DNA from: Actinospineispora eucalypti
GTDB taxonomy: Bacteria > Actinomycetota > Actinomycetes > Mycobacteriales > Pseudonocardiaceae
DNA length: 64,000 nucleotides
NCBI GenBank assembly: GCA_014208095.1
Contig: JACHMT010000001.1
Span: forward strand, 2,046,001 to 2,110,000
Direction of reading: 5' to 3'
Shown: positions 1 through 8,253 of the stretch, one piece after another
Position numbering within the stretch: the first letter of the stretch is position 1
How the letters are laid out: each line of letters starts with the position of its first letter
Made by a program: the position numbers and the translations under genes
Notes under the pieces: generated by a model
Database searches by the model: none
What the model saw: only the letters and a program-made list of their open reading frames with translations
What the model was told of the DNA's origin: nothing

Positions 1-122
1 AGCGTGAGCCGCAGCCGCCGGCCGGTGAGGTCCTCGGCCGGCAACCGGTAGGTGTCGATCCCGGCGGCGAACTCGTCGTAGGTCCGCCATTCATCCTGGT
101 CGAGCCGAGGGTCAGGCGTCAT
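1..122 (-). CDS. N-terminal fragment of an unknown protein
   Basis: The first 40 codons of a minus-strand gene that runs off the left edge. It starts at an ATG (complement of 120-122) and reads MTPDPRLDQDEWRTYDEF, followed by a polar stretch rich in acidic and arginine residues. No signal peptide, membrane segment or known motif is visible. It is divergent from the ABC operon, so bases 123-296 are shared upstream DNA. The product cannot be named from this fragment. Confidence 0.5.
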   Translation of the reverse strand, partial: MTPDPRLDQDEWRTYDEFAAGIDTYRLPAEDLTGRRLRLT

Positions 123-155
123 GGCGGCACGTTAGGCACGCGGCCGGGCCCCGCC

Positions 156-215
156 TTGACTGTCTCGGCACACCGCTTGCCGGTGCGCGCACGGCATGAC
201 CGCGTGCACAGTCAA
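156..215. promoter_or_regulatory. Widely spaced inverted repeat upstream of the ABC operon
   Basis: TTGACTGT at 156-163 is perfectly repeated in inverse as ACAGTCAA at 208-215. A 10-bp palindrome, GTGCGCGCAC, lies between them at 183-192. The block lies 80-140 bases upstream of the receptor gene and inside the divergent intergenic region, so it may be a pair of operator half-sites or a looping site. No regulator can be assigned. Confidence 0.35.
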
Positions 216-296
216 CAGCCGCGCAGCGGATGACAAGGCGGTCCCACCCGGCGTCCCTAATCTGCCGGAACGCCACGAGCCCGGCGAAGGGGACCC

Positions 297-1460
297 ATGA
301 AGAGACACCTGCTCACCGCCCTCGCACTGCTCGGCCTCACCGCCTGCGGCGGGGGCGCCACCGGACCGGACGCGCCCATCGTGGTGGGCTCGGTCAGCGC
401 TCTGAGCGGCGGAGCGACCTTCCCCGAGGCCTCCCAGGCCGCGAAGGCGGTGTTCGACCGGGCCAACGCCCAGGGCGGCGTGAACGGGCACCGCATCGAC
501 TACCAGATCGTGGACGACAAGGGCGACCCGGCGACCGCCGCCTCGGCCGCGCGCCAGGTGGTCAGCGGCGGGGCGGTGGCCCTGGTCGGCGGGGCCAGCC
601 TGATCGACTGCCAGATCAACGCCCGGTACTACGAGCAGCAGAAGATCCTGTCGATCGCCGGGATCGGGGTGGACGCCACCTGCTTCGACAGCCCGAACAT
701 CGGGCCGGCCAACGTCGGCCCGTTCCACGACATGACGCTGACCCTGCTCTACGGCAGCCAGGTGCTGCACCTGAACAACATCTGCGCGCTGATCGAGGTC
801 GCCGGCAACACGCTGCCCGCCTACCAGGCCGCCATCCAGCGCTGGTCGGACATCACCGGGCAGAAGCTGCACTACCTGGACGCCACCCTGCCCTACGGCG
901 CCTCCGACTACACCCCGTACATCGTCAAGGCCCGGCAGGCCGGCTGCAAGGCGGTCACCGTCAACCCGGTGGAGCCGGACTCCATCGGCCAGCTGAAGGC
1001 CGCCGAGGCCCAGGGCTGGAACGACGTCACCTGGTTGCTGCTGACCAGCGTCTACAGCACCAACTACGCCGAGGCGATCACCAACGCCGGCGCCGGGGTG
1101 TACGTGCCGGCCGAGTTCTACCCGTTCACCGACGCGAACAGCCCGCAGACCAGGGACTGGCGCGACCTGATGACCCGGAACAACATCCCGCTCACCTCGT
1201 TCAGCCAGGGCGGCTACCTGGCCGCGACCTACTTCCTGGAGGTGGCGCGCGGCATCAGGGGCGACATCACCCGGGAGAGCGTGACCACGGCGCTGCACGA
1301 GATGCGGCCGATCAGCAACCCGATGGTCGGCACGCCCTACGTGTTCGGGCCGGGCCGGGCGCACAACGAGAACACGGCGGGATGGCCGGTGAAGCTGCTG
1401 ACCGGAACCAACCGGTGGCAGCTCGCCGCGGACGACTGGCTGCGGATCCCGGGGAAGTGA
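297..1460 (+). CDS. ABC transporter substrate-binding lipoprotein, branched-chain amino acid type
   Basis: A 387-residue extracellular receptor of the Peripla_BP_6 (LivJ-like) family. The N-terminus is a lipoprotein signal: KR, a hydrophobic stretch, then lipobox LTAC with acylated Cys17. The mature part begins with IVVGSVSALSGG, the usual first strand and ligand loop of this family, and contains the VVDDKGDP-like region of LivJ proteins. A GAAGGGG ribosome site precedes the ATG by about six bases. It is the first gene of a four-gene operon with a permease 4 bases downstream. LivJ-type receptors also bind amides, urea and aromatic acids, so the ligand is open; closeness to the Mce operon may be incidental. 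Confidence 0.9.
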   Translation: MKRHLLTALALLGLTACGGGATGPDAPIVVGSVSALSGGATFPEASQAAKAVFDRANAQGGVNGHRIDYQIVDDKGDPATAASAARQVVSGGAVALVGGASLIDCQINARYYEQQKILSIAGIGVDATCFDSPNIGPANVGPFHDMTLTLLYGSQVLHLNNICALIEVAGNTLPAYQAAIQRWSDITGQKLHYLDATLPYGASDYTPYIVKARQAGCKAVTVNPVEPDSIGQLKAAEAQGWNDVTWLLLTSVYSTNYAEAITNAGAGVYVPAEFYPFTDANSPQTRDWRDLMTRNNIPLTSFSQGGYLAATYFLEVARGIRGDITRESVTTALHEMRPISNPMVGTPYVFGPGRAHNENTAGWPVKLLTGTNRWQLAADDWLRIPGK

Positions 1461-1464
1461 ACCG

Positions 1465-2325
1465 GTGCTGCAGGGCGCGGTAGCCGGCCTGGCCGCCGGC
1501 GGGCTCTACGCGGTGCTGGCGGTCTGCCTGACCTTGATGTCCCGGCTGGTCCGGGTGGTGAACTTCGCCCAGGCGGCGGTCGGCATGTTCGGCGGGTACG
1601 TCGGCGTGTGGCTGGTCGGCCGGCACGGCGTGGGCATCTGGCCGGCGATGCTGGTCGGGGTGCTGATCGGCGGGGCGCTGAGCGCGCTGATCGGCGCGAT
1701 CATCGCCCGGTGGCTGCCCGAGGCGGACACCAGCACCCGCTCGGCGGTCACCGTCGGCCCGTTGCTGCTGCTCATCTCGTTGTCGTTCATCCTGTTCGGC
1801 AACAAGCCGCAGCCGTTCAGCCCGGTCATCCCCGGCCCGGCGTTCACCGTGGGCGACGTGGTGGTCAGCCAGCTCACCGTGGTCACCGTGCTGCTGGCCG
1901 TGCTGGTCGCGGTGGCCTGCCGGCTGGTGCTGGCCCGCACGGCGGTGGGCATCCGGCTGCGCGCCCTTTCCGAGCGCCCGACCACCGCCGAGCTGCTCGG
2001 CATCCCGGCCCGGTCGCTGAGCGTGGCGGTGTGGACGGCCAGCGGGGTGATCAGTGCGGGGGTGATCCTGATCGTCGCGCCGTCGCAGTCCAACGACGCG
2101 ACCTCGCTGGCCATGCTGATCGTGCCGGCGGCCGCGGCGGCGCTGCTCGGCGGGTTCCAGCGGCTGGACCTGGCGGTGCTGGGTGGCCTGCTGCTCGGCA
2201 TGTTGCAGGGCGCGGTGGCGCAGGTGGCGGCGGTGTCCTTCGTGCGCAACTTCCTGCCGCTGTTGTTCATCGTGGGCTTCCTGCTGTGGACGCGGCGCAA
2301 GGAGGTGTGGGATGACGCGCGCTGA
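1465..2325 (+). CDS. livH: ABC transporter permease, LivH type
   Basis: A 286-residue inner-membrane permease with about eight hydrophobic segments. It has the LivH signature near the start (GLAAGGLYAVLAV followed by VVNFAQAAVGMFGGY), and the cytoplasmic coupling region around RLRALSERPTTAELLGI. It starts at GTG 1465, four bases after the receptor stop, and ends overlapping the next gene by 14 bases, so translation is likely coupled. It should pair with the LivM half of the next gene to form the transmembrane pore. Confidence 0.9.
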   Translation: MLQGAVAGLAAGGLYAVLAVCLTLMSRLVRVVNFAQAAVGMFGGYVGVWLVGRHGVGIWPAMLVGVLIGGALSALIGAIIARWLPEADTSTRSAVTVGPLLLLISLSFILFGNKPQPFSPVIPGPAFTVGDVVVSQLTVVTVLLAVLVAVACRLVLARTAVGIRLRALSERPTTAELLGIPARSLSVAVWTASGVISAGVILIVAPSQSNDATSLAMLIVPAAAAALLGGFQRLDLAVLGGLLLGMLQGAVAQVAAVSFVRNFLPLLFIVGFLLWTRRKEVWDDAR

Positions 2326-4045
2326 CGTCCGGCTCACGGTGCCGGCGGGCGTCGCGGCGGCCGGCGTCGCGATTGCCGGCGTCGCCGCCGGGTACCTGCT
2401 GAGCCTGGGGCTGAGCGACTACCTGGTGTACCTGGGCACCACGGCGGTGGCCGCGACCATCGCGGTGCTCGGGCTCGGCGTGGTGACCGGCAGTGCGGGC
2501 ATGATCTCGCTCTGCCAGCTCACCTTCGCCGCGGCCGGCGCCTGGGTGGTCTCCGGGCTCAACCAGTTGGACGCGCCCGGCGGGTTCCTGGGCTGGCTGG
2601 TGCTCGGCGGGCTGGCCGCCGGGGCGCTGGGCGTGCTGGTCGGGCTCCCGGCGCTGCGGCTGCGCGGGGTGAACCTCGCGGTGGTGACCCTGGGCCTCGC
2701 GGCCGCCGCCGACGTGACGCTGGTGCAGGTCCAGTTCCCCGGCGCCGCCCGGGGCGAGGCCGTGCCGCGCCCCGACCCGTTCGGCGACGACCGCTCCTAC
2801 TTCTTCTTCAGCGTGCTGGTGCTGGCCGCGGTCTGCCTGCTGGTGCACCTGCCGCGGCGCGGCCGCCCGGGCAGCGGGTGGCGGGCGGTGGCGTTCTCCG
2901 AGCGGGCAACCGCCGCGGTGGGGGCCAGCGTGGGCGGCGCCAAGCTCTCCGCGTTCGCGGTCAGCGCCGTCCTCGGCGGGATCAGCGGCGGGCTGGTGGC
3001 CGGGCAGGTCGGGCTGGCCTTCCCGAGCAGCTTCGCCCCGATCCAGTCGCTGGCGCTGTACGTGCTGGCCGTCATGTCCGGGGCGCACCTGATCGACATG
3101 GCGGTCCTGGGCGGTGTCCTGTGGGTGCTGGTCCCGGAGCTGCTCAAGCGTTGGGGGGTACCGCAGGACTGGGCGTTCGTCGTCTTCGGCGTGCTCGGTG
3201 TGCAGGCACTGACCAGCGGCAACAACCTCGGCGAGACCATCCGCGCCCTCTGGTGGCGCCGCCGGGCCCGCCCACCCGCGCTCCGGCCCCACGGGGATGA
3301 ACCGGACCCGCCGCCGCCCGCCGATCCGGGCGGCGCGGTGCCGGTGCTGGAGGTCCGGGACCTTTCGGTGGCGTTCGGCAACGTCACCGCGCTGAACGGG
3401 GTGAGCCTGACCCTGGGCGAGCGCTGCATCATGGGCCTGATCGGGCCGAACGGCGCCGGCAAGTCCACCCTGGTCGACGCGCTGAGCGGGTTCCTGCCCC
3501 GGCACGGCGGGTCGGTGGTGCTGGCCGGGCGGCCGCTGCGCGGCCTGCCGCCCCACCGGCGCGCCCGGCTGGGCCTGCGCCGCACCTTCCAGCAGGACCG
3601 GGTCCCGCCCGGCCTGACCATCCGGGCCTACCTGCAATTCGTCGCCGGCCGGCGGACCGGTGCCGCCGAGATGGCCGAGGTACTGGATTTCCTCGGCTGC
3701 CCGCCGGCCGCGACCCGGCTGGCCGGCGTGGACGTCGGCACCCGGCGGCTGGTGGAGGTCGCAGCCGGCCTGCTGTCCCGGCCCCGGGTGCTGCTGCTGG
3801 ACGAACCGGCGGCCGGGCTTTCCCACCAGGAGCATCTCGAGCTGGGCCGGCGACTGCTGGAGCTACCCGGCCGGTACGGGGTCGCGGTGCTGCTCATCGA
3901 GCACGACCTGGACCTGGTCCGGCGGGTCTGCCCGACGTTGACGGTGCTGGACCACGGCGAGGTGCTCGACCAGGGGCCGCGCGACGAGGTGCTGGCCAAC
4001 CCGGCGGTGCTGCAGGCCTACATGGGCGATGCGGAGATGCTGTGA
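2312..4045 (+). CDS. Fused LivM permease and LivG ATPase
   Basis: A 577-residue two-domain protein. Residues about 1-320 form a LivM-type permease (many membrane segments; GSAGMISLCQLTFAAAGAW is typical). Residues about 340-577 form a LivG-type ATPase with Walker A GPNGAGKST, Walker B LLLDEPAAG and the H-loop LLIEHD. The ABC signature is poor: where LivG proteins carry a Gly-Gln pair, this one reads VDVGTRRLVEVA, lacking the usual Ser and Gln. The start is ATG 2312, seven bases... after GGAGGTG at 2301; longer upstream reading would overlap livH by 140 bases and is unlikely. LivM-LivG fusions occur in other actinomycetes. Confidence 0.87.
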   Translation: MTRADVRLTVPAGVAAAGVAIAGVAAGYLLSLGLSDYLVYLGTTAVAATIAVLGLGVVTGSAGMISLCQLTFAAAGAWVVSGLNQLDAPGGFLGWLVLGGLAAGALGVLVGLPALRLRGVNLAVVTLGLAAAADVTLVQVQFPGAARGEAVPRPDPFGDDRSYFFFSVLVLAAVCLLVHLPRRGRPGSGWRAVAFSERATAAVGASVGGAKLSAFAVSAVLGGISGGLVAGQVGLAFPSSFAPIQSLALYVLAVMSGAHLIDMAVLGGVLWVLVPELLKRWGVPQDWAFVVFGVLGVQALTSGNNLGETIRALWWRRRARPPALRPHGDEPDPPPPADPGGAVPVLEVRDLSVAFGNVTALNGVSLTLGERCIMGLIGPNGAGKSTLVDALSGFLPRHGGSVVLAGRPLRGLPPHRRARLGLRRTFQQDRVPPGLTIRAYLQFVAGRRTGAAEMAEVLDFLGCPPAATRLAGVDVGTRRLVEVAAGLLSRPRVLLLDEPAAGLSHQEHLELGRRLLELPGRYGVAVLLIEHDLDLVRRVCPTLTVLDHGEVLDQGPRDEVLANPAVLQAYMGDAEML

Positions 4046-4734
4046 ACGGGCTGGAGCTGCGCGGGGTGACGGTCAGCCGGGGCAGCGGGCCGGTCATCCG
4101 GGACGTCAGCCTGAACGTGCGGCCCGGCACCATCACCGCACTGGTCGGCCCGAACGGCGCCGGCAAGACCAGCCTGCTGGAGGCGGTGTCCGGGGTCCTC
4201 GCGCCCAGCGGCGGCCGGGTGGAGCTGGACGGACGGCCGCTGACCGGGCTGTCCCGGGTCCGCCGGGCCCGGCTGGGGCTGGCGCACATCGAACAGGGCC
4301 GGGCGGTGTTCGGCTCGCTCACCGTGGCGGAGAACCTGGCCCTGACCGCCCGCGAACCGGGCCGGGCGCGCGCGGCGCTGGAGCTGTTCCCCGAGCTGGA
4401 GCGGCGCCGCGACACCGCCTGCGGGCTGCTCTCCGGCGGCGAGCAGCAGATGGTCGTGCTGGCCAGGGCGTTCGCCGGCCAGCCCCGGTACCTGCTGATC
4501 GACGAGCTGTCGCTGGGCCTGGCCCCGGTGGTGTTCCTGCGGCTGCTGCCGATGATCCAGCGGATCAGCGCGACCGGCGTGGGCGTCCTGCTGGTCGAGC
4601 AGTTCACCCACCTGGCGCTCGGCGTGGCGGACACGGCGCTGGTGGTATCCAGCGGCCGGGTGACCTACCAGGGCGGTGCGGCCGCCCTCACCGAGTCACC
4701 GGAGATCCTGCACCGGGCCTATCTGGGCGGATAA
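4042..4734 (+). CDS. livF: ABC transporter ATPase, LivF type
   Basis: A 230-residue ATPase with an intact set of motifs: Walker A GPNGAGKTS, signature LLSGGEQQM, Walker B LLIDELSLGLAP and the LivF-typical switch region LLVEQF. It starts at GTG 4042, overlapping the stop of the LivM-LivG fusion by four bases (GTGA). Since the LivG half has a weak signature motif, LivF would supply the only canonical composite ATP site of the heterodimer. Last gene of the operon; no strong terminator hairpin follows. Confidence 0.92.
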   Translation: MNGLELRGVTVSRGSGPVIRDVSLNVRPGTITALVGPNGAGKTSLLEAVSGVLAPSGGRVELDGRPLTGLSRVRRARLGLAHIEQGRAVFGSLTVAENLALTAREPGRARAALELFPELERRRDTACGLLSGGEQQMVVLARAFAGQPRYLLIDELSLGLAPVVFLRLLPMIQRISATGVGVLLVEQFTHLALGVADTALVVSSGRVTYQGGAAALTESPEILHRAYLGG

Positions 4735-4777
4735 AACGCCAGTACAGGCGGGGTTGGCAACACGCGTAACCTTTTTT

Positions 4778-4789
4778 ACAAACACTCGT
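4778..4789. promoter_or_regulatory. Candidate operator ACAA-N4-TCGT upstream of the small secreted protein
   Basis: ACAAACACTCGT lies 60 bases upstream of the small secreted-protein gene, inside an unusually AT-rich patch (CCTTTTTTACAAACAC). It is a one-mismatch version of the ACAA-N4-TTGT pattern at 5246-5257 and 20368-20379 and shares the flank TTTACAAA with the site at 5246. It could bind the TetR-family regulator encoded at 21825-22433; this is inference. Confidence 0.35.
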
Positions 4790-4849
4790 TCGTTACGGTA
4801 TACACCGCCGCGTGCCCCGTCCGGCAGCGGCGCGGCGCTAGGGGTGCTC

Positions 4850-5149
4850 ATGAGATACACGGCTCGCAACGTTGCGGCGGCGGTCATCGGGCTTGCTTCG
4901 GTGCTCACGCTGGTCGGCGGACTCACCGGGCTCGCCGGGCTTGCCCACGCGGACGAGGACGGGTTCGGCGAGCAGGCGTGCCGGGACGAGGTCGACCGGA
5001 CCGAGGACGTCCGCTACGACTACCAGTACGCCGGCTGCGACCCCACCCGGTACGGCAACCGGGGCAGCAACGGCAACAGTTCCCGGACCGTGAACGGGCA
5101 CCCGACCGACGAACCGCTCGGCCAGGGCCTGACCCGTTCGCTGTTGTAA
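4850..5149 (+). CDS. Small secreted protein of unknown function
   Basis: A 99-residue protein with a clear Sec signal: MRYTARN, a hydrophobic core of about 25 residues, and a probable cleavage after GLAHA at residue 34. The mature part is about 65 residues, acidic at first (DEDGFGEQ), with two cysteines that could form one disulfide, then Asn/Ser/Gly-rich and polar. ATG 4850 was chosen because it directly precedes the signal; a weak GGGG lies 9 bases upstream. It sits alone between the ABC and Mce operons, 143 bases before yrbE. I do not recognise the family. A periplasmic or cell-wall accessory of the adjacent transporters is possible but unproven. Confidence 0.65.
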   Translation: MRYTARNVAAAVIGLASVLTLVGGLTGLAGLAHADEDGFGEQACRDEVDRTEDVRYDYQYAGCDPTRYGNRGSNGNSSRTVNGHPTDEPLGQGLTRSLL

Positions 5150-5245
5150 CGGCTGACCACCGCTTCGCGGTCAGCGGGGGCACCGGCGCGCGTGCTCCCA
5201 CCATCGTGATCCCAAGGGGGCGACGTGAGTTCGATGCGGAACTTT

Positions 5246-5257
5246 ACAAATGTTTGT
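5246..5257. promoter_or_regulatory. Candidate operator ACAAA-TG-TTTGT upstream of the Mce operon
   Basis: A perfect inverted repeat with arms ACAAA/TTTGT and a 2-base centre, 35 bases upstream of the first yrbE start. It matches the ACAA-N4-TTGT pattern upstream of the SDR (20368-20379), and the imperfect site at 4778. Position and symmetry fit a repressor operator for the Mce operon. It does not resemble the mycobacterial KstR consensus as I know it. Confidence 0.45.
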
Positions 5258-5292
5258 TCCCGGCGATGTGCCGTGCGGGGGGTGTGCCGGGC

Positions 5293-6156
5293 ATGAGCGT
5301 GGATCCGTCCGCCCCGGTCCGGTCGCCGGGGCAGCCCGACCAGCGCCGGCGAGGCGCCGACTGGATCGAGTTCGTGCCCGGCGGGATACGCCGGGTGGTC
5401 GTCGACGTCGGGCAGATCGCCCAGCTGTTCAGCCGCCTCGTCGTCGGCGTGGTGCGCAACCCGCGCGGGTTCTGGGGTGCGTCGTTCGAAGAGATGTACG
5501 CGATGCTGCGCTTCGCCTGGATCCCGGTGCTGCTCTCCACCGGGGGGTTCAGCTTTGCCATCGGGACCTTCGGCTACGACCTGCTGCGCGTGGTCGGCGC
5601 GGGGAACCGGGTGGGCACCTTCTTCGTGATGGCCGGCCCCCGGGAGATCGCGCCCTACACGGTCGCCATGGCGATCGCCGGGGTCATGGGCACCTCGCTC
5701 ACCGCCGACCTGGGCGCGCGGAAGGTGCGGGAGGAGCTGGACGCCCTCGAGGTGCTGGGGGTCGACCCGGAGCGCACCCTGGTGCTGCCCCGGGTGGTGG
5801 CAATGACGATGATGGTATTCGGCTTCAATCTGGTCGGTGTGGCCGCCGTCGTCGTTATGGCCGGCGTCGCGACCACCATTATCGGCAGCACGTCCATTGC
5901 CTCGTACATAGCGGGCTTCTTCACCATCATGAACATGACCGACCTGGTCGGAACGGTGCTCAAGTCAATTCTGCTCGGCCTGATGATCGGCATTGTGTGT
6001 GCCGCGAAGGGCTTGAGCGTGAAAGGCGGCGCGGAGGGTGTCGGCCGCGCCGTGAACCAGGCGGTCGTGCTTTGTTTCGCCTGGGTCTGGATCATTACCT
6101 TCACGTTCAACTCGATCATGCTGGGCCTGAACCCCAACATGGCCGTCACGCGGTGA
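5293..6156 (+). CDS. yrbEA: YrbE-type permease A of the Mce transporter
   Basis: A 287-residue integral membrane protein of the MlaE/YrbE family, the permease of Mce lipid importers. The hallmark cytoplasmic motif EELDALEVLGVDPERTLVLPR is present at about residues 145-165, with several hydrophobic helices after it. ATG 5293 has a G-rich GGGGGGTG site 9 bases upstream; an in-frame ATG at 5266 is possible but less well placed and closer to the operator. It should heterodimerise with YrbEB encoded 16 bases downstream. The ATPase (MceG/Mkl) that drives such systems is not in this window. Confidence 0.93.
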   Translation: MSVDPSAPVRSPGQPDQRRRGADWIEFVPGGIRRVVVDVGQIAQLFSRLVVGVVRNPRGFWGASFEEMYAMLRFAWIPVLLSTGGFSFAIGTFGYDLLRVVGAGNRVGTFFVMAGPREIAPYTVAMAIAGVMGTSLTADLGARKVREELDALEVLGVDPERTLVLPRVVAMTMMVFGFNLVGVAAVVVMAGVATTIIGSTSIASYIAGFFTIMNMTDLVGTVLKSILLGLMIGIVCAAKGLSVKGGAEGVGRAVNQAVVLCFAWVWIITFTFNSIMLGLNPNMAVTR

Positions 6157-6172
6157 GAAAGGCGGACCCGAA

Positions 6173-7003
6173 ATGACTGCCGCGGAGCAGGAAGTCCGGC
6201 CGGAACGGGGCGGGGCGGGGGGTTACCCGGAGACGAGGACATCGATCGTCCAGGAGGTCGGCGGGGTCGCCCGGTTCGCGGTCCGGGTGCTGCGCAGCAT
6301 TCCCGGCACCTGGAAGTACAGCTCGGAGGTCGTCCGCCAGGTCGGCATCCTGGTGCTGAGCACCTCGCCGATCATGATCTTCCTGCTGGTGATGCTGGCC
6401 GCCGAGGCTTCGCTGGAGGGCTACTACCTGCTCAAACAGCTCGGTGCGAGTGGCTACACCGGGATCTTCACCGCGTTCGCCCACTACAAGGTCGGCCCGA
6501 TCTTCTGGGGCTGGATGCTGTCGGCGAAGGTCAGCTGCGGCCTGGTGGCCGAGTTCGGCTCGATGCGGATCAACGAGGAGATCGACGCGCTCGAGGTGAT
6601 GGGCATCGACTCGGTGTCCTACCTGCTCGGCACCCGGGTCGTGGCGATCACCATCTTCACCCCGTTCTGCTACGTGCTGGCCATCGGCCTCATGGCGACG
6701 ACCAGCTACTGGTTGAACGTGTTCGCGTTCCGCGGCGTTTCCCAGGGCGGTTATCTCCAGGTGTACTGGACATTCATGTCGCAGTACAACGTCGTCATGT
6801 CACTGGTCAATTCGATGTGTCTCGGCATGGTGATCATCCTGGTGGGTTGTTACTACGGTTACAACGCGCGCGGTGGGCCGGTGGGTGTCGGAAATGCCAC
6901 GGCGAAGTCGATGATTCTGAACATGATTATTGTCAGCGTGGTGGGTGCGGCGTTCATGCAGCTCTTCTTCGGTGGCAACCCCCGGCTCCCCATCTCCAAC
7001 TAG
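6173..7003 (+). CDS. yrbEB: YrbE-type permease B of the Mce transporter
   Basis: A 276-residue MlaE-family membrane protein, the second permease half. It has a polar N-terminus of about 30 residues, hydrophobic helices, and the family motif EEIDALEVMGIDSVSYL at about residues 137-153. The C-terminal GNATAKSMILNMIIV region is typical for YrbE4B-like proteins. The start ATG 6173 lies 16 bases after yrbEA. The first mce gene follows 11 bases after its stop, so the permeases and Mce proteins are one transcription unit. Confidence 0.93.
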   Translation: MTAAEQEVRPERGGAGGYPETRTSIVQEVGGVARFAVRVLRSIPGTWKYSSEVVRQVGILVLSTSPIMIFLLVMLAAEASLEGYYLLKQLGASGYTGIFTAFAHYKVGPIFWGWMLSAKVSCGLVAEFGSMRINEEIDALEVMGIDSVSYLLGTRVVAITIFTPFCYVLAIGLMATTSYWLNVFAFRGVSQGGYLQVYWTFMSQYNVVMSLVNSMCLGMVIILVGCYYGYNARGGPVGVGNATAKSMILNMIIVSVVGAAFMQLFFGGNPRLPISN

Positions 7004-7014
7004 AAGGCTCGGGA

Positions 7015-8253
7015 ATGTCTAAAGCAGTGAAGATATTCGCGGCGTTACTCGCCGCCGTTGTCGTGGTCGGTGCCGGCGCCTATTTCATATCGACCAGCGG
7101 CAGCTACCGGGTGAAGTTCCTGATGCCGTCGGCGGCCCAGCTGGCGGACGGGTCACCGGTGCTGATCCGGGGCTTCGACGTCGGCGGCATCGACTCGCTC
7201 GAGGTCCGGGACGGCAAGGCGCTGGTCACCGTCACGATCTCGGGCGACGATGTGCCGCTGCACGAGGGCACCACGACGATGGTCGAGTGGGCGTCCACTC
7301 TGGGCGAGCGGGTGCTGACCATCTACCCGGGGCCGGAGAGCAACCCGGTGATCCCGGAGGACGCGCTGGTCACCGCCCCGGCCCGGCAGATCGAGGTGGA
7401 CCAGGTGGTGTCCGCGCTGGACGCGCCCACCCGGGCGAAGGTGACCTCGCTGATCCAGCAGATCAACGCCACCGTGGACGGCCGCGACCAGGACATGAAG
7501 GCGACGTTGAACAGCGCCGGACCGACCGTGCAGGCGCTCGGTGAGGTGCTCGCGGCGGTCGGCAAGGACGGCCCGGCGATCAAGCAACTGGTCGGCCAGC
7601 TGCACGGCCTGGTGCAGACCGCCGTGCAGCGCCAGGACCAGGTCGGCGGCACGATCAACAACCTGGCCGGGTTCACCGACGCCACCGCCGCGCGGCAGGA
7701 GAAGTTCGCGGACGGCCTCAAGGAGCTGCCCGGCACGCTGCGCACCGCGCGGGACACGCTGGTGAAGGTCCACCCGGCGACCGAGGCCACCGTGCCGCTG
7801 CTGGAGGACCTCGAACCCGGCATCGACCGGCTGGTCGGGGTGTCGCGGGATCTCGCGCCGCTGACCCACGACCTGCGGCCGGCCATGGACCGGCTGGTGC
7901 CGACGCTGTGGGCGGCGCACGACCTGCTCGGGCACGCCCCCGGCCTGCTCGACGCGGCCAGCGACGACCTGTCGGTGATTCGGGAGATCCTGCGGGACTA
8001 CCGGCCGGCGGCGGCCTTCATGCGGCCGTACGCCCCGGAGATCGCCGGCTTCTTCAGCAACTGGACGTCGGCGTTCGGCTCGTACGACTCCCAGGGCAAG
8101 TACTGGTCCGGGATCATCGCCGAAGGCATCGACGGCATGCACGAGTACCCGTTCCGCGTCCCCGGACAGGTCCCGAACCCCGGCCCCCGGCCCGGCGAGT
8201 TGGTCGGCCAGCCGTGGGACGACCCCGACGCGACCGGGAGTGAACCGCGATGA
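7015..8253 (+). CDS. mceA: Mce-family protein A
   Basis: A 412-residue Mce protein. One N-terminal membrane anchor (about residues 5-27), then the MlaD/Mce domain (about 30-115: VLIRGFDVGGIDSLEV, TLGERVLTIYPG), then a long helical region with repeated leucine-rich segments ending near residue 350 in the PYAPEIAGFF motif common to Mce proteins. Mce proteins assemble as a heterohexamer whose helical needle carries lipids across the periplasm. ATG 7015 is chosen because it opens directly into the anchor; longer upstream reading overlaps yrbEB. The next mce gene overlaps by four bases. Confidence 0.93.
   Translation: MSKAVKIFAALLAAVVVVGAGAYFISTSGSYRVKFLMPSAAQLADGSPVLIRGFDVGGIDSLEVRDGKALVTVTISGDDVPLHEGTTTMVEWASTLGERVLTIYPGPESNPVIPEDALVTAPARQIEVDQVVSALDAPTRAKVTSLIQQINATVDGRDQDMKATLNSAGPTVQALGEVLAAVGKDGPAIKQLVGQLHGLVQTAVQRQDQVGGTINNLAGFTDATAARQEKFADGLKELPGTLRTARDTLVKVHPATEATVPLLEDLEPGIDRLVGVSRDLAPLTHDLRPAMDRLVPTLWAAHDLLGHAPGLLDAASDDLSVIREILRDYRPAAAFMRPYAPEIAGFFSNWTSAFGSYDSQGKYWSGIIAEGIDGMHEYPFRVPGQVPNPGPRPGELVGQPWDDPDATGSEPR

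Noticed and set aside
5246..5257. KstR (cholesterol regulator) operator
   Set aside because: Arms ACAAA/TTTGT do not match the mycobacterial KstR or KstR2 consensus that I know; kept only as an unnamed operator.
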